DNA from: Mycobacterium florentinum
GTDB taxonomy: Bacteria; Actinomycetota; Actinomycetes; Mycobacteriales; Mycobacteriaceae
DNA length: 64,000 bases
Direction of reading: 5' to 3'
Assembly (NCBI RefSeq): GCF_010730355.1
Contig: NZ_AP022576.1
Location: 2,790,001-2,854,000, forward strand
Shown here one piece after another: positions 1-9,173 of the stretch. Numbering within the stretch: position 1 is the stretch's first letter; every line of letters starts with the position of its first letter. Position numbers and translations under genes: made by a program. The notes under the pieces are model-generated. The model was not told where the DNA came from and did not search any database. It was given only the letters and a program-made list of their open reading frames with translations.

Positions 1-2
1 TG

Positions 3-1739
3 AGCACCTACGTAATGCCCGATCGGCCAGAACGCGTGCTGCGCGCCACAATTCGGGCACTGCGGGCCCGGATGGCCATCCTGGTCGACACCACGGCCGA
101 GGCGGTTCGTACCGGCCGGCTCGACGAACGGCGTCGACGCCACATGCGGGCCCGCACCATTCGGCTCAACGAGACCGCACTGATGGTGCAGGGCCAGATC
201 GAGGACAAGGCCGATCCCGCCGTCCTGTGGCCCGGAGTGACCAGCCAGCAACTGGCTCCGTGGCTGTTCGACGCCGAACTTGCCATCGAATGGGTCGCCA
301 ACGCCGGGCGGACGGTGACCACACTCGTCGCGGAAGATCCCACCGCGATCCCGGTCGGTACTCGCCTCGAATTGGTCGGAGCGCTCAACGAACTCGCGCG
401 AGCGATTCGGATTCCGGCGGCCGACGGTCTGCAGCTGGCCGCGGATCACGCGCAGCGGGTTCTCGACGAGCAGCCCGGGCCCACCGCCGACGACGACCCC
501 GGTCAAGCCGCGGTACGCCGCCTTGCGCTGGCAATCATCAACGCCGCCAACGCAACTGCCGAAGTCCGCGCGATCGTCGAGCACGCCACCACCGGTGCGA
601 TGGCGGGCCCCGGTACCACCGAGCCGGCTGAGCCCGCAGACGACCCGCAAGACGAAGGTGCCGAGGCCGAGGAAGCCGACAACGGGCTGTCGCAGACCAC
701 CCGGCAGGCCATTCAGGTGACGATCGCCGCGTCGCTGGCCATCATTACCGGTGAGCTGGTCTCGCCGGCCCGCTGGTTCTGGGCGGTTATCGCGACGTTC
801 GTGATCTTCGCCGGTACCAACTCCTGGGGTGAAACGCTGACCAAGGGCTGGCAGCGGCTGTTCGGCACCTTGCTCGGCGTGCCCTGCGGCATCCTGGCGG
901 CCACGCTGGTGGCCGGCGACAAGACGACCTCGCTGGTCGCGATCTTCGTCTGCCTGTTCTGCGCCTTCTATTTCATGACGGTCACCTACAGCCTGATGAC
1001 CTTCTGGATCACCACGATGCTGGCGCTGCTGTACGGCCTGATGGGCCAATTCTCGTTCGGCGTATTCCTGTTGCGGATCGAAGAGACCGCGATCGGCGCG
1101 GTGATCGGAGTGTCCGTGGCGATCCTGGTGTTGCCGACGAACACCAGAACCGCCATCCGCGACGACACTCTCGCCTTCTTGAAGGCATTGACCGCGCTGA
1201 TCGAGATCTCGACGGCGACGATGTTCGGCAACGACGAAGCCGTCAGCCCGACCGAGCAGGCGCGTCAGCTCGACCGAAACCTGCAACAGTTCCGGATTAC
1301 CGCCAAGCCGCTGCTGGCGGGGGTGGCCGGCCTCGCCGGACGCCGCAGCATTCGGCGTGGTCTGCGTATCTTCACCGCCTGCGACCGGTACGGGCGAAGC
1401 CTGGCGCGCAGCAGCGAGCGCTACCAGGACCACTTCGGATCACCCCAACTCGCGGATGCTTTCACGGCCGCCGCCGAGCAGACCCGGAACAACATCGACG
1501 CGCTGGCCGCCCTCGTCGACGGGACACCCGGGGTGAGCGTCAACTCCAAGACCGATGCGCTCGACGCCGCCGAGGCGCTGGCCCGTCATCAAGACGGCGA
1601 ACACGGGCCGCATCCCGGCACCCGGCGATTCCTCACCGCGGTGCACGCGCTTCGCCAGATCGAACGCGCCATCATCACCGCGGCGACCAACCTCGGCGCG
1701 CACGACACCCCGAAGGTATCCAGCTCGACGACGAGCTGA
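3..1739 (+). CDS. FUSC-family membrane protein, C-terminal part (5' truncated by window edge)
   Basis: The reading frame is open to the left edge, so this is probably the C-terminal portion of a longer protein; 578 residues are visible. It begins with a basic, helical, soluble stretch of about 220 residues ending in an acidic Glu/Asp/Pro linker. A cluster of about six membrane segments follows (roughly residues 235-375), then a soluble helical tail of 200 residues. One membrane bundle flanked by large helical cytoplasmic domains fits the second half of fusaric-acid-resistance/aromatic-acid-exporter (FUSC) proteins, whose first bundle would lie upstream. ATG at 15 is an alternative start if the protein is a half-length form. 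The substrate cannot be inferred. Confidence 0.75.
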   Translation, partial: STYVMPDRPERVLRATIRALRARMAILVDTTAEAVRTGRLDERRRRHMRARTIRLNETALMVQGQIEDKADPAVLWPGVTSQQLAPWLFDAELAIEWVANAGRTVTTLVAEDPTAIPVGTRLELVGALNELARAIRIPAADGLQLAADHAQRVLDEQPGPTADDDPGQAAVRRLALAIINAANATAEVRAIVEHATTGAMAGPGTTEPAEPADDPQDEGAEAEEADNGLSQTTRQAIQVTIAASLAIITGELVSPARWFWAVIATFVIFAGTNSWGETLTKGWQRLFGTLLGVPCGILAATLVAGDKTTSLVAIFVCLFCAFYFMTVTYSLMTFWITTMLALLYGLMGQFSFGVFLLRIEETAIGAVIGVSVAILVLPTNTRTAIRDDTLAFLKALTALIEISTATMFGNDEAVSPTEQARQLDRNLQQFRITAKPLLAGVAGLAGRRSIRRGLRIFTACDRYGRSLARSSERYQDHFGSPQLADAFTAAAEQTRNNIDALAALVDGTPGVSVNSKTDALDAAEALARHQDGEHGPHPGTRRFLTAVHALRQIERAIITAATNLGAHDTPKVSSSTTS

Positions 1740-1872
1740 GCCGGGGGCTCGCGCAGATCGCCACCGAACATGATGCGGCTGTTGGAATAACCGACATTTA
1801 GCCTCATGTGTATGCCCAGCCGTGTCCAGGCGCTAGCATCTCCTCACGGCCGCCGGTTCGAGGAGCACATTC

Positions 1873-2268
1873 ATCGCCACACCGAACCTCCCGCCGGGGT
1901 TCGACTTCACCGATCCCGAGATCTACGCCCACCGGTTACCGGTGGGTGAGTTGGCGGAACTGCGCCGGGCGGCCTCCTTCAACGTCTTACGCAGCCCCAA
2001 CCCACATTTCGGATTCGGCGGCACCGGAGCTCACTACTGCATCGGCGCCAACCTGGCGCGCATGACGATCGACATCATGTTCAACGCGATCGCCGACCAT
2101 ATGCCCGACCTGGCGTCCGCCGGAGATCCCCAGCGGCTGCGGTCACCGTTCATCAACGGCATCAAACACTGGCAGGTCGACTACCAAAACCCTTCGCAGT
2201 CACGCGTTGAGGGCGTACGCCTCCATCGGCCGGTCGTACCCGCGCAGGTTCAGCCGACGTCGCGCTGA
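1873..2268 (+). pseudogene. CYP125-like cytochrome P450 remnant with large in-frame internal deletion
   Basis: The frame starts with residues typical of the CYP125 N-terminus (PNLPPGFDFTDPEIYAHRLP, then ELAELRRA). Around nucleotides 1970-1978 it jumps to the C-terminal haem-binding region (FNVLRSPNPH, FGFGGTGAHYCIGANLARM, GIKHWQVDY). About 310 central residues are missing, including the I-helix and the ExxR motif, so it cannot fold as a P450. A good ribosome site (AGGAG, 1861-1865) is kept seven bases before an ATC where the ATG should be, so the start codon also looks lost. CYP125 oxidises the sterol side chain; this copy is judged non-functional. Its tail overlaps the end of the cyclase gene on the other strand. 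Confidence 0.8.
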
Positions 2269-2988
2269 CGTTTCCATCATGTCGTCGGCCACGCCGGATG
2301 CGACGAGCAACTCCCCGGCGGCGGCGTGTTGTTGCATCCGCGCGGAAAGATTGACCGGATCACCCAGCGCGGTGAAATCGACCACCGCGGCACCGACGTT
2401 GCCGACGTAAGCGACGCCGGCGTTGACCGCGACACCCAGCTGCAGCCAGGGCCTCTCGTCACCGCCATAGCCGACGGCCCGCAGCAGCTCAACTCCGGCC
2501 AGAACCGCGCGACGCCGGTAGTCCGGTCCGCTGATGCCGCGCACAAAGAACGCCATGACCTCGTCACCGATCAGCTTGTCGATCACCGCATCATGTCGCA
2601 GCAGCGTCTGCGTCGCGGCCGCGTAGAACCGGTTGAGCAGCGCGGCGAAGTCCGCGGCGATGCCTCGCTGGCCCAGCGCCGTGGAACCGCGGATGTCGGC
2701 GAACAACACCGCGACATCCACCTCGGCACCACCCGGGGGAAGCGCGTCACAACAGCGACTGCACAGATTCGGGTTCTTGCGCGACGGGCTGAAACCGGCC
2801 GCCGCGAAAACACGCCCACCCGCTCCGCCAAACGGGTTGTTGCACACCTTGCACCGCGGCGCCGACGGCAGGTAGCGGAACACCCGCCGCGCCCGTACCA
2901 GTGGTGCGTGCCCTTCCATTAACACCTTGTGCCACGGCTGGTTTGGCGTTATCGCGGCAGTCCTGGGTTCGAAATTGCTGACAACCAT
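2200..2988 (-). CDS. class III adenylate/guanylate cyclase domain protein
   Basis: A 262-residue soluble protein. The N-terminal third has two Cys pairs (CKVC and CSRC) around a Gly-rich loop, which looks like a small metal-binding module. The C-terminal 170 residues are a class III cyclase catalytic domain with both metal aspartates (FADIRGST and GDEVMAFF), a Lys before GDEV, the Asp of TALGDPVN, and the transition-state Asn/Arg of NLSARM. The Lys/Asp pair is what ATP-specific enzymes carry, so cAMP is the expected product. I chose ATG at 2988 over the longer frame (to 3189), which runs into the P450 promoter. It is divergent from the P450 gene. Confidence 0.85.
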   Translation of the reverse strand: MVVSNFEPRTAAITPNQPWHKVLMEGHAPLVRARRVFRYLPSAPRCKVCNNPFGGAGGRVFAAAGFSPSRKNPNLCSRCCDALPPGGAEVDVAVLFADIRGSTALGQRGIAADFAALLNRFYAAATQTLLRHDAVIDKLIGDEVMAFFVRGISGPDYRRRAVLAGVELLRAVGYGGDERPWLQLGVAVNAGVAYVGNVGAAVVDFTALGDPVNLSARMQQHAAAGELLVASGVADDMMETSARRRLNLRGYDRPMEAYALNA

Positions 2989-3175
2989 GCCGCAATAGTC
3001 GACCCTGCGCCGCATGTGCGAATGAGGCATTCGCCCCAAAAAGCCACCCAATTCGGCCGCCGCATTTCGTGTCTCTGCACCGTGCCTCGTTGACACCCGT
3101 ACGACATGGCCATACATTGTTCGAAAGTTGTCCGCGAGCTCCGCGACCCGGCGCGTCCGCGCTAAGGAGACCGTC

Positions 3176-4411
3176 ATGACCGTCGGCACCGCTCCCGCAA
3201 GCGTTTTCGATGCCGACCTCCCGACGCTGAGCTATGACGCCGCGGAAACTCCCGCGCAGGTCTACCCGCGCATCGAAGCAGCCCAACGGCAAAGCCCTAT
3301 CGCACTCGGACCGTTCGGGCCCGAAGTGCTCTCGTACGGCCTGGTCCGCACCGTCCTTCGTGACACCCGGTTCCAGATCCCGCCCGGCATCAATCTGCTG
3401 GTCCAGGACATCACCTCGGGTCCGTTGTGGGACAAGGTGGTCAACAGCCTGCTGTGCCTGGAAGGCGCCGAACACCACCGGCTGCGCAGCCTGACGTCCA
3501 AGGCGTTCACTCCCCGCGCGACCCTGCGCCTGCACGACACCATGGCCGACCTGATGAACGAACTCGTCGATCGGGTTGCCGACGCGGGGCGCTGCGACGT
3601 GGTCACCGACATCGCCCGTCCCTACCCCGTCCCGATCATCTGCGCGCTGCTCGGTGCACCGCGCGAGGATTGGCAACAGTTTTCGCTGTGGGCCGACGAG
3701 ATCTTCAAGGCATTCAGTTTCAACGTCGACATTCGCGAACTCGAGCCCGGCGTCATGCGCGCGTGGGCCGAACTCGACGACTATGTCGACGACATGGTCG
3801 CCCGGCGCCGGCACAGCCTGACCGACGATCTGCTGTCCGACCTGATCCGCGCGGAGGATGACGGGGATCGCCTCAATGCGGCCGAACTGCGCATGCTCGC
3901 CGGGGGCCTGCTGCTGGCGGGCACGGACACCACTCGCAACCAGGTGGGCGCCTCGGTACAGGTCCTCTGCGAGCACCCCGAGCAGTGGCAATTGCTCAAG
4001 GAGAATCCCGAGCTGGCCATGCGCGCCGTCGAGGAAACCATGCGTCACTCGCCGATCGCCTGCGGAACTCTGCGGCTGGTGATCGAGGACGCCGAGGTCG
4101 ATGGCTACCTTTTCCCCGCCGGCACCATGGTGTTGGTGAATACCGCTGCGGCCAACCGTGATCCGGACGTGTACACCGACCCACACCGCGTCGACATCAC
4201 TCGCGAGGGCGCACCACCCATCCTGACCTTCGGCGGTGGGATTCACTACTGCCTGGGCGCCAACCTGGCCCGTCGCGAACTCGCCGAGGCGCTGACCGTG
4301 CTCAGCCAACGGATGGTGAACCCGCGCATCACGGGGCCGGTGCCGTGGAAGCCGATGGTGAGCCTGAGCGGGCCGACGAGCGTTCCCATTGAGTTCGAAG
4401 CCGCACCATAG
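3176..4411 (+). CDS. cytochrome P450
   Basis: A full-length bacterial P450 of 411 residues. It has the I-helix oxygen-binding motif (AGTDTTRNQ), the K-helix ExxR (EETMR) and the haem-thiolate motif (FGGGIHYCLGANLARREL). ATG at 3176 is preceded by AAGGAG at 3164-3169, which decides the start over the frame opening at 3128. It is expected to be a soluble mono-oxygenase needing ferredoxin and reductase, neither of which is nearby. The following lipocalin-like gene lies about 40 bases downstream on the same strand and may be co-transcribed. The substrate is unknown; it is clearly different from the CYP125 remnant next door. Confidence 0.9.
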   Translation: MTVGTAPASVFDADLPTLSYDAAETPAQVYPRIEAAQRQSPIALGPFGPEVLSYGLVRTVLRDTRFQIPPGINLLVQDITSGPLWDKVVNSLLCLEGAEHHRLRSLTSKAFTPRATLRLHDTMADLMNELVDRVADAGRCDVVTDIARPYPVPIICALLGAPREDWQQFSLWADEIFKAFSFNVDIRELEPGVMRAWAELDDYVDDMVARRRHSLTDDLLSDLIRAEDDGDRLNAAELRMLAGGLLLAGTDTTRNQVGASVQVLCEHPEQWQLLKENPELAMRAVEETMRHSPIACGTLRLVIEDAEVDGYLFPAGTMVLVNTAAANRDPDVYTDPHRVDITREGAPPILTFGGGIHYCLGANLARRELAEALTVLSQRMVNPRITGPVPWKPMVSLSGPTSVPIEFEAAP

Positions 4412-4448
4412 TCATCCACCGGCCACTCGCGTATTGCCAACTGGCAGG

Positions 4449-4850
4449 ATGGAACTCGTGACACTGCGAGATGCCGTCCTTGGTGCGTGGGAATTGGTGT
4501 CGTTCGTCGCCCACAACGAAACCACCGGCGAGGACCGCCAGCCACTCGGCACGACACCGCGCGGTCTGATTCTGTACACCGCCGACGGTCACATGTCGGC
4601 TCAACTCGCCGAGTCGGATATGAGCGGCTACGTCGCCTACGGCGGGCGATTCTCGGTCGATGAGGAAACAGCGACGCTGCACCACGAGGTCAGCGTGTCG
4701 ATGATGCCGGAACTGTTGGCGAAACCACAGTTTCGGCAGGTGCGCGTCGAAGGCGACCTATTGACCCTCTCGGCGACGCGAACCGACGAAACCGGCGTGA
4801 CCACGCACAGCACATTGGTGTGGCGGCGGTCGCCGGTCAGGGCAGTTTGA
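4449..4850 (+). CDS. lipocalin-like domain protein
   Basis: A small soluble protein of 133 residues with the pattern of the bacterial lipocalin-like domain: GAWELVSF near the N-terminus, GLILYTADGHMSAQL, and a series of predicted strands ending VRVEGDLLTLSA and LVWRR. Such domains are beta-barrels that often bind small hydrophobic ligands. It follows the P450 closely, so a ligand-carrying or partner role is plausible but only inferred. ATG at 4449 and GTG at 4458 are both possible starts; AGGA at 4446-4449 would suit the GTG. Its 3' end overlaps the convergent TetR gene by 14 bases. Confidence 0.7.
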   Translation: MELVTLRDAVLGAWELVSFVAHNETTGEDRQPLGTTPRGLILYTADGHMSAQLAESDMSGYVAYGGRFSVDEETATLHHEVSVSMMPELLAKPQFRQVRVEGDLLTLSATRTDETGVTTHSTLVWRRSPVRAV

Positions 4851-5439
4851 TCGCCGACGTGTACATCTCGACGATCGGCCGGTAGAGGTCGACGTCGTCG
4901 AGTTCACTGCCGAGCACTACTGCGTCACTGGTGGCGATGAGTACCTGCGCGAAGGTCAAGGCCGGGATCGTCAGGGTGCCGCCGAGCCGGTCGATGCCTT
5001 CGACGATGAACTTGCCCAGCGCCTCGACGACCTCCGCCCGCTTGACCGCCACCCGCTCCCGGGCGTCGGGATTGCGAAGCAGATAGAGGGTGAACTCGTG
5101 TCCCAACGCGGCGTGTTGGGCGCCGCGGTCGCGGCTGAGTTGGCGCCACCGCTGCGCGACCTCGTCGAGTTCGCGCGCCCCGATCTGCCTCGACGTCGAC
5201 ATCACCTCGGCGAAATTGTCGAAATAGCGACGCCAGTATCGGTCGCTCACCGCAAGGAAGAGATCTTCCTTGGTGGCGAAGTGTTTGTAGATGGCGCCTT
5301 TCGTGTAGCCCGCCGCATGGGCGATGTCGTCGAGAGTGGCTGAGGTGAAGCCCTTTTCGGCGAACACTTCCTCCGCGGCATCCAGGAGCAGCGAACGGGT
5401 GTGCTCAAGGCGTCTCTCTCGCGTCCAACGCTCGACCAT
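4837..5439 (-). CDS. TetR-family transcriptional regulator (divergent from AveC-like gene)
   Basis: 200 residues with a typical N-terminal TetR helix-turn-helix: AAEEVFAEKGFTSATLDDIAHAAGYTKGAIYKHF at residues 21-54, here named only by its ends. The C-terminal ligand domain is of the tetracyclin-repressor-like type, with no recognisable ligand residues. It is transcribed away from the AveC-like membrane protein, and the 96-bp gap between them carries a perfect 14-bp palindrome (5486-5499). The simplest reading is a local repressor of itself and the AveC-like gene, possibly also of the convergent P450/lipocalin pair. Confidence 0.88.
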   Translation of the reverse strand: MVERWTRERRLEHTRSLLLDAAEEVFAEKGFTSATLDDIAHAAGYTKGAIYKHFATKEDLFLAVSDRYWRRYFDNFAEVMSTSRQIGARELDEVAQRWRQLSRDRGAQHAALGHEFTLYLLRNPDARERVAVKRAEVVEALGKFIVEGIDRLGGTLTIPALTFAQVLIATSDAVVLGSELDDVDLYRPIVEMYTSAIKLP

Positions 5440-5485
5440 GCGAATGATTGTGCCACGGGATCTGAGAAACTACTTCCCCTTTTAG

Positions 5486-5499
5486 ATACCCATGGGTAT
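5486..5499. promoter_or_regulatory. perfect palindrome, likely operator of the 4837-5439 TetR
   Basis: ATACCCATGGGTAT is a perfect 14-bp palindrome in the divergent gap between the TetR and AveC-like genes. A -10-like TATATT (5497-5502) for the rightward gene overlaps its right end, so a bound repressor would block the promoter. The operator role is inferred from symmetry and position. Confidence 0.6.
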
Positions 5500-5535
5500 A
5501 TTTGCGCTCGTTCGGCTACCCGAGGAGTCACCGTC

Positions 5536-6705
5536 GTGAGCGAACTGTTGAACAAGCGCGCACCCGTCGTCACCGAGTCGTCCGGCGGAGCCACTGCACC
5601 AACGGACCCGGTTCACGCGAAGGTGAAGCCCGTCCAGATCTGGGCCGCCATCGGCGGTGCGCTGCTGCTTCTGGAGATCTACGTGTGGATCCGGTGGATG
5701 ACCGGGCCCTATTTCCAGCGGGTGCCGTCGGGCGTGAGCGATCCGCCGATGTACATGAAGGTGCCGCTCATCGCGAACGCGGTCGCGGCTTGGATCGGCC
5801 TGCCAATTGCCGTGTGGTGGTTCATCATTCGACCGTGGCGCCGCGAGCGGCGGATCACCCTGGACGGCATCCTCATGGTGTCGATGGGCCTGATCTTCTT
5901 CCAGGATCCCCTGCTCAACTACCTGAATACCTGGTGTACCTACAACCTCTGGATGCCCAACCGCGGCTCCTGGTCCTCGAACATCCCCGGCTGGGTATCG
6001 CCGGAGGTGCCGGGACACCAGGTCGTGGAACCACTGCTGACGAACGTGCCGGGTTACTCATTCGGGAATCTGCTGATGGTCATGATCGGCTGCTGGGTGA
6101 TGCGAAAGACCAAGGCGCGCTGGCCCGGTCTGAGCAATACGAAGTTGATCGGTGTGACCTTCGCCTTCAACATCGTCCTCGACTTCATCATGGAGGGGCT
6201 GATCTTTTTGCCCATCGGGTTCTACGTCTATCCCGGGGCGATTCGAGCGGTGTCGATCAATGCGGGCACCTACTACCAGTGGCCCATCTACGAGGGGCTG
6301 ATGTGGGGTGGCGTCCTGACTGCCTTTTGTTGTCTGCGCTACTTCACCGACGACCGTGGCCGCACCCTCGCCGAACGCGGACTCGATAGCGTCGCAGGCG
6401 GTTCCGGCAAGGTACAACTCACCCGCTTTCTGGCGATCTTCGCCGCCGTGAGCGCCTGCTTCTTCGTCCTCTACAACCTCCCCGCACAATGGCTTGCCAT
6501 GCACGCCGACCCCTGGCCGGAAGATGTGCAACAGCGCTCTTACCTGAACGGGGGCATCTGCGGCGACGGAACCGACCACCCGTGCCCCGATCCCGTCCTG
6601 CCGGTGCCGACAAAGCGCTCCGGCTACATCAACACCGATGGCCGACTCGTGCTGCCCCAGGGTTCGGAGGTTCCGAAAGCGGTTCCGTTCCAACCAGGCC
6701 GGTGA
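5536..6705 (+). CDS. AveC-family spirocyclase-like membrane protein
   Basis: A 389-residue integral membrane protein. Hydrophobic segments lie near residues 33-52, 80-103, 118-133, 183-200, 212-235, 253-270 and 305-325. Conserved-looking loops include NTWCTYNLWMPNRGSW, NIPGW and YQWPIYEG. The overall pattern matches the AveC-like spirocyclase family, named for the avermectin spiroketal-forming enzyme and widespread in mycobacteria with no known substrate. GTG at 5536 is chosen because GAGGAG lies at 5522-5527; the longer frame upstream runs through the palindrome. It is divergent from a TetR and followed by a DUF1254/DUF1214 gene on the same strand. Confidence 0.75.
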   Translation: MSELLNKRAPVVTESSGGATAPTDPVHAKVKPVQIWAAIGGALLLLEIYVWIRWMTGPYFQRVPSGVSDPPMYMKVPLIANAVAAWIGLPIAVWWFIIRPWRRERRITLDGILMVSMGLIFFQDPLLNYLNTWCTYNLWMPNRGSWSSNIPGWVSPEVPGHQVVEPLLTNVPGYSFGNLLMVMIGCWVMRKTKARWPGLSNTKLIGVTFAFNIVLDFIMEGLIFLPIGFYVYPGAIRAVSINAGTYYQWPIYEGLMWGGVLTAFCCLRYFTDDRGRTLAERGLDSVAGGSGKVQLTRFLAIFAAVSACFFVLYNLPAQWLAMHADPWPEDVQQRSYLNGGICGDGTDHPCPDPVLPVPTKRSGYINTDGRLVLPQGSEVPKAVPFQPGR

Positions 6706-6770
6706 GGCTTTGACCGCCGGACCTGCGCACCCGCCCTGATTGCGTTCGCGGGCAGCGTAGGGTCCGAACG

Positions 6771-7745
6771 ATGAAAGAGCGCGGGACATCCGACGGCGCC
6801 GTGCCGGTCTCACCGGACAACTTCGCCCGGGCCGAAACCGATCTGTATTTCGGCAACGCGGTCGCCGATGGCGGGTTCGGCAAGTTACTCCACCTCCGTG
6901 AGTTGATGCCGCTGGACAGGCAACTGGTGGTGCGGTCGAACCGCGACACCCTTTATTCCACCGGCGTCTTCGACCTCGACGCCGGGCCGGTCACGATATC
7001 GCTGCCCGACGCCGGCGACCGATTCATGTCGATGCAGGTGATCACCGAGGACCATTACGTGCCCGCGGTGTTCTACGGGCAGGGCGAACACACTCTGGAC
7101 CGCGACGGCATCGGCACGCGGTATGTCATGGCGGCCCTTCGCATCCTGGTGGACCCCGACGACGACGCCGACCTCGGCACGGTCCATGCGCTCCAAGACG
7201 CCGTTGCGGTGCGTCAGGCCGCCACGGGCAGTTTCGATGTCCCGAAGTGGGACCCGGTCAGCCAGAAGGCGGTCAGGGACGCGCTGGTTCAGCTGGGGGC
7301 CACGGTTCCCGACTCCAAGGCCATGTTCGGAGCGAAGAATGACATCGACCCGGTGCGGCACTTGATCGGCTCGGCGGTGGCGTGGGGTGGCAATCCGGAA
7401 AAGGATGCGATCTATTTCACCTACCATCCCGCCGAAAATGACGGCGCCGCTAAATACCGGCTCACCGTGGGCGAGGTGCCGGTCGACGGCTTCTGGTCGG
7501 TCACCGTCTACAACAAAGACGGCTATTTCACGCCGAACCCGCTCAACGCCTATTCGCTGAACAACATCACCGCTCACCGCGACAGCGGCGGCACGATCAC
7601 CATTCAATTCGGCGGCTGCGACGCGACGACATCGAACTGCCTGCCCATCACCGCGGGCTGGAACTACCTGGTCCGGCTCTACCGACCCCACGAAAAGATC
7701 CTCGATGGCGAGTGGACATTCCCAGAGGCCCAACCGCTTTCGTGA
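6771..7745 (+). CDS. DUF1254/DUF1214 domain protein
   Basis: 324 residues, no signal peptide or membrane segment seen. The N-terminal half has the DUF1254 signature (VVRSNRDTLYSTGVFDLDAGPV split over residues 52-73). The C-terminal half has the DUF1214 pattern (KYRLTVGEVPVDGFWSVTVYNKDGYF from about residue 230, then NAYSLNN). Proteins of this pair of domains are common in actinobacteria and their biochemical role is not established. It follows the AveC-like gene by 65 bases on the same strand and may share its transcript. Confidence 0.8.
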   Translation: MKERGTSDGAVPVSPDNFARAETDLYFGNAVADGGFGKLLHLRELMPLDRQLVVRSNRDTLYSTGVFDLDAGPVTISLPDAGDRFMSMQVITEDHYVPAVFYGQGEHTLDRDGIGTRYVMAALRILVDPDDDADLGTVHALQDAVAVRQAATGSFDVPKWDPVSQKAVRDALVQLGATVPDSKAMFGAKNDIDPVRHLIGSAVAWGGNPEKDAIYFTYHPAENDGAAKYRLTVGEVPVDGFWSVTVYNKDGYFTPNPLNAYSLNNITAHRDSGGTITIQFGGCDATTSNCLPITAGWNYLVRLYRPHEKILDGEWTFPEAQPLS

Positions 7746-7838
7746 TCGCGCGATTGTGAGAAAGACCCCACGAGTCGCGGGCCCAGCGAACCCGCTTTAC
7801 GCTCCTTGGTTACACGAAGTTAACGGGGGGATCTTCTG

Positions 7839-9173
7839 ATGCGTGGGTTCACGGGGCGAAGTCTGCCCGGATACCGGCTGGCCCTGTTGGTGCCTGCGGT
7901 CTGCCTGGTCCTTGCCTCCTGTTCGGAGACTGCGTCTCCGCCGGCCGCAACGCCGACGACCTCGACTTCCGAGTCGACGACCACCGCCAGTTCGCCTCCG
8001 CCGCCGCCGATCACCGGCCCGCTGGAAAAAGATTGGAAAAGCTACGGCGGAACGGCGTACTTCGGTTGTCCCGAGGAATTCTCCGTCAGCAAATCCGCAC
8101 TCGAGGACATTCGCCCCAAGATATTCGACACGAAAACCGGACAATACGTCGCACCGTCCCTCCCGACGATTCCCGCCGGCGAGAATGTCACCGGAGCGAT
8201 CTGCGCGTTGTCGGGTACGGCGGACGACATGAAAGTCGTCTATGTGGTGACGACCGTCAAACCTGCGCAGGCGCCGGCACCCGAAGTCACCAAGACCACC
8301 GGCTACGCCTTCGACTTCAAGACCGGGAAGTCCACGGCGACGAAAGAACTGCAACCCCCAACACCTGACTTGAAATTGACCGACCCGAAGCAATGGCGGT
8401 TTGGCGCAACGACATCCGGCACCGCCTGGCTCAACGCCTTCACCGACGGACACGCGACCGCGTCACCGCCGCGGACCGTCGTTCTTGCCGGCACCGACCT
8501 GTCCATGGCGTGGAACGACCCGCAACCCGGTCGGGTCTGGCCGGATGTCTTGTCGTTTCAGCGAAACACGCAACCCGGCAAGAATTCTGGCGCCGAGCTG
8601 CGCCGCCCGTCGGGCGAAGCGATCTATCAGGACAACGACGTAGTCTCCGTCGACGACGAATTATCGGACGGGCCAGACAAATTGGTGAAAATCACCCGGC
8701 GAGACTCCCCCACTGTCGTGTCGACCATGTTCTTCGACCTGAACTCCAAATCCATCATCAAGGTCGGCGACTCCGACCGGATCTCCGGCGGCGGGTTGGC
8801 CGCGACACTGTCGGACGGAAGCCTGTTCGTCGACGGTCGCGACTCGGCCGACTCGCAATTCGGCTTCGGGGTGTGGAACCTGCGCACCCGGCACTGGGAC
8901 CTGCTGAAGAACCGAGACGACGCCAAGAAGATGCCGATCGCCAAAATGGCATTCTTCGGTGGCCACCTCTACATCACGAACATCGGCGGAACGTACTCGG
9001 TGCTCGCCCTGCCCGCTCCCGACCCGGTCGCGACGAACTGGTCCATCCGGCCCTTCGAGCGGATATCGGGATGGACGCTGGTCTGCCGCGGTGAGACCAC
9101 CGCGGGCGCAGAGTGCAAGGAAATCGTCATGGTGCAAGACCAGGAAGGCCACTATCCCGGCCCCTGGTTCTAA
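7839..9173 (+). CDS. putative lipoprotein of unknown function
   Basis: 444 residues with a lipoprotein signal: basic N-terminus, hydrophobic core, and lipobox LASC with Cys at residue 28. A Thr/Ser/Pro-rich linker of about 30 residues follows. The remainder is a polar secreted domain with recurring strand-like stretches (YVVTTVKPAQAP, FGVWNLRTRHWDLL, HLYITNIGGTYSVLALP) that would suit a beta-propeller, though I cannot confirm a family. It should be anchored on the outer face of the membrane. GGGGGGA lies just upstream of the ATG. Its stop overlaps the convergent TetR gene by four bases. Confidence 0.75.
   Translation: MRGFTGRSLPGYRLALLVPAVCLVLASCSETASPPAATPTTSTSESTTTASSPPPPPITGPLEKDWKSYGGTAYFGCPEEFSVSKSALEDIRPKIFDTKTGQYVAPSLPTIPAGENVTGAICALSGTADDMKVVYVVTTVKPAQAPAPEVTKTTGYAFDFKTGKSTATKELQPPTPDLKLTDPKQWRFGATTSGTAWLNAFTDGHATASPPRTVVLAGTDLSMAWNDPQPGRVWPDVLSFQRNTQPGKNSGAELRRPSGEAIYQDNDVVSVDDELSDGPDKLVKITRRDSPTVVSTMFFDLNSKSIIKVGDSDRISGGGLAATLSDGSLFVDGRDSADSQFGFGVWNLRTRHWDLLKNRDDAKKMPIAKMAFFGGHLYITNIGGTYSVLALPAPDPVATNWSIRPFERISGWTLVCRGETTAGAECKEIVMVQDQEGHYPGPWF

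Noticed and set aside
2747-4309. 520-codon open frame antisense to the P450
   Set aside because: GC-rich third-position shadow of the P450 frame; no recognisable domain, and the P450 has all its motifs.
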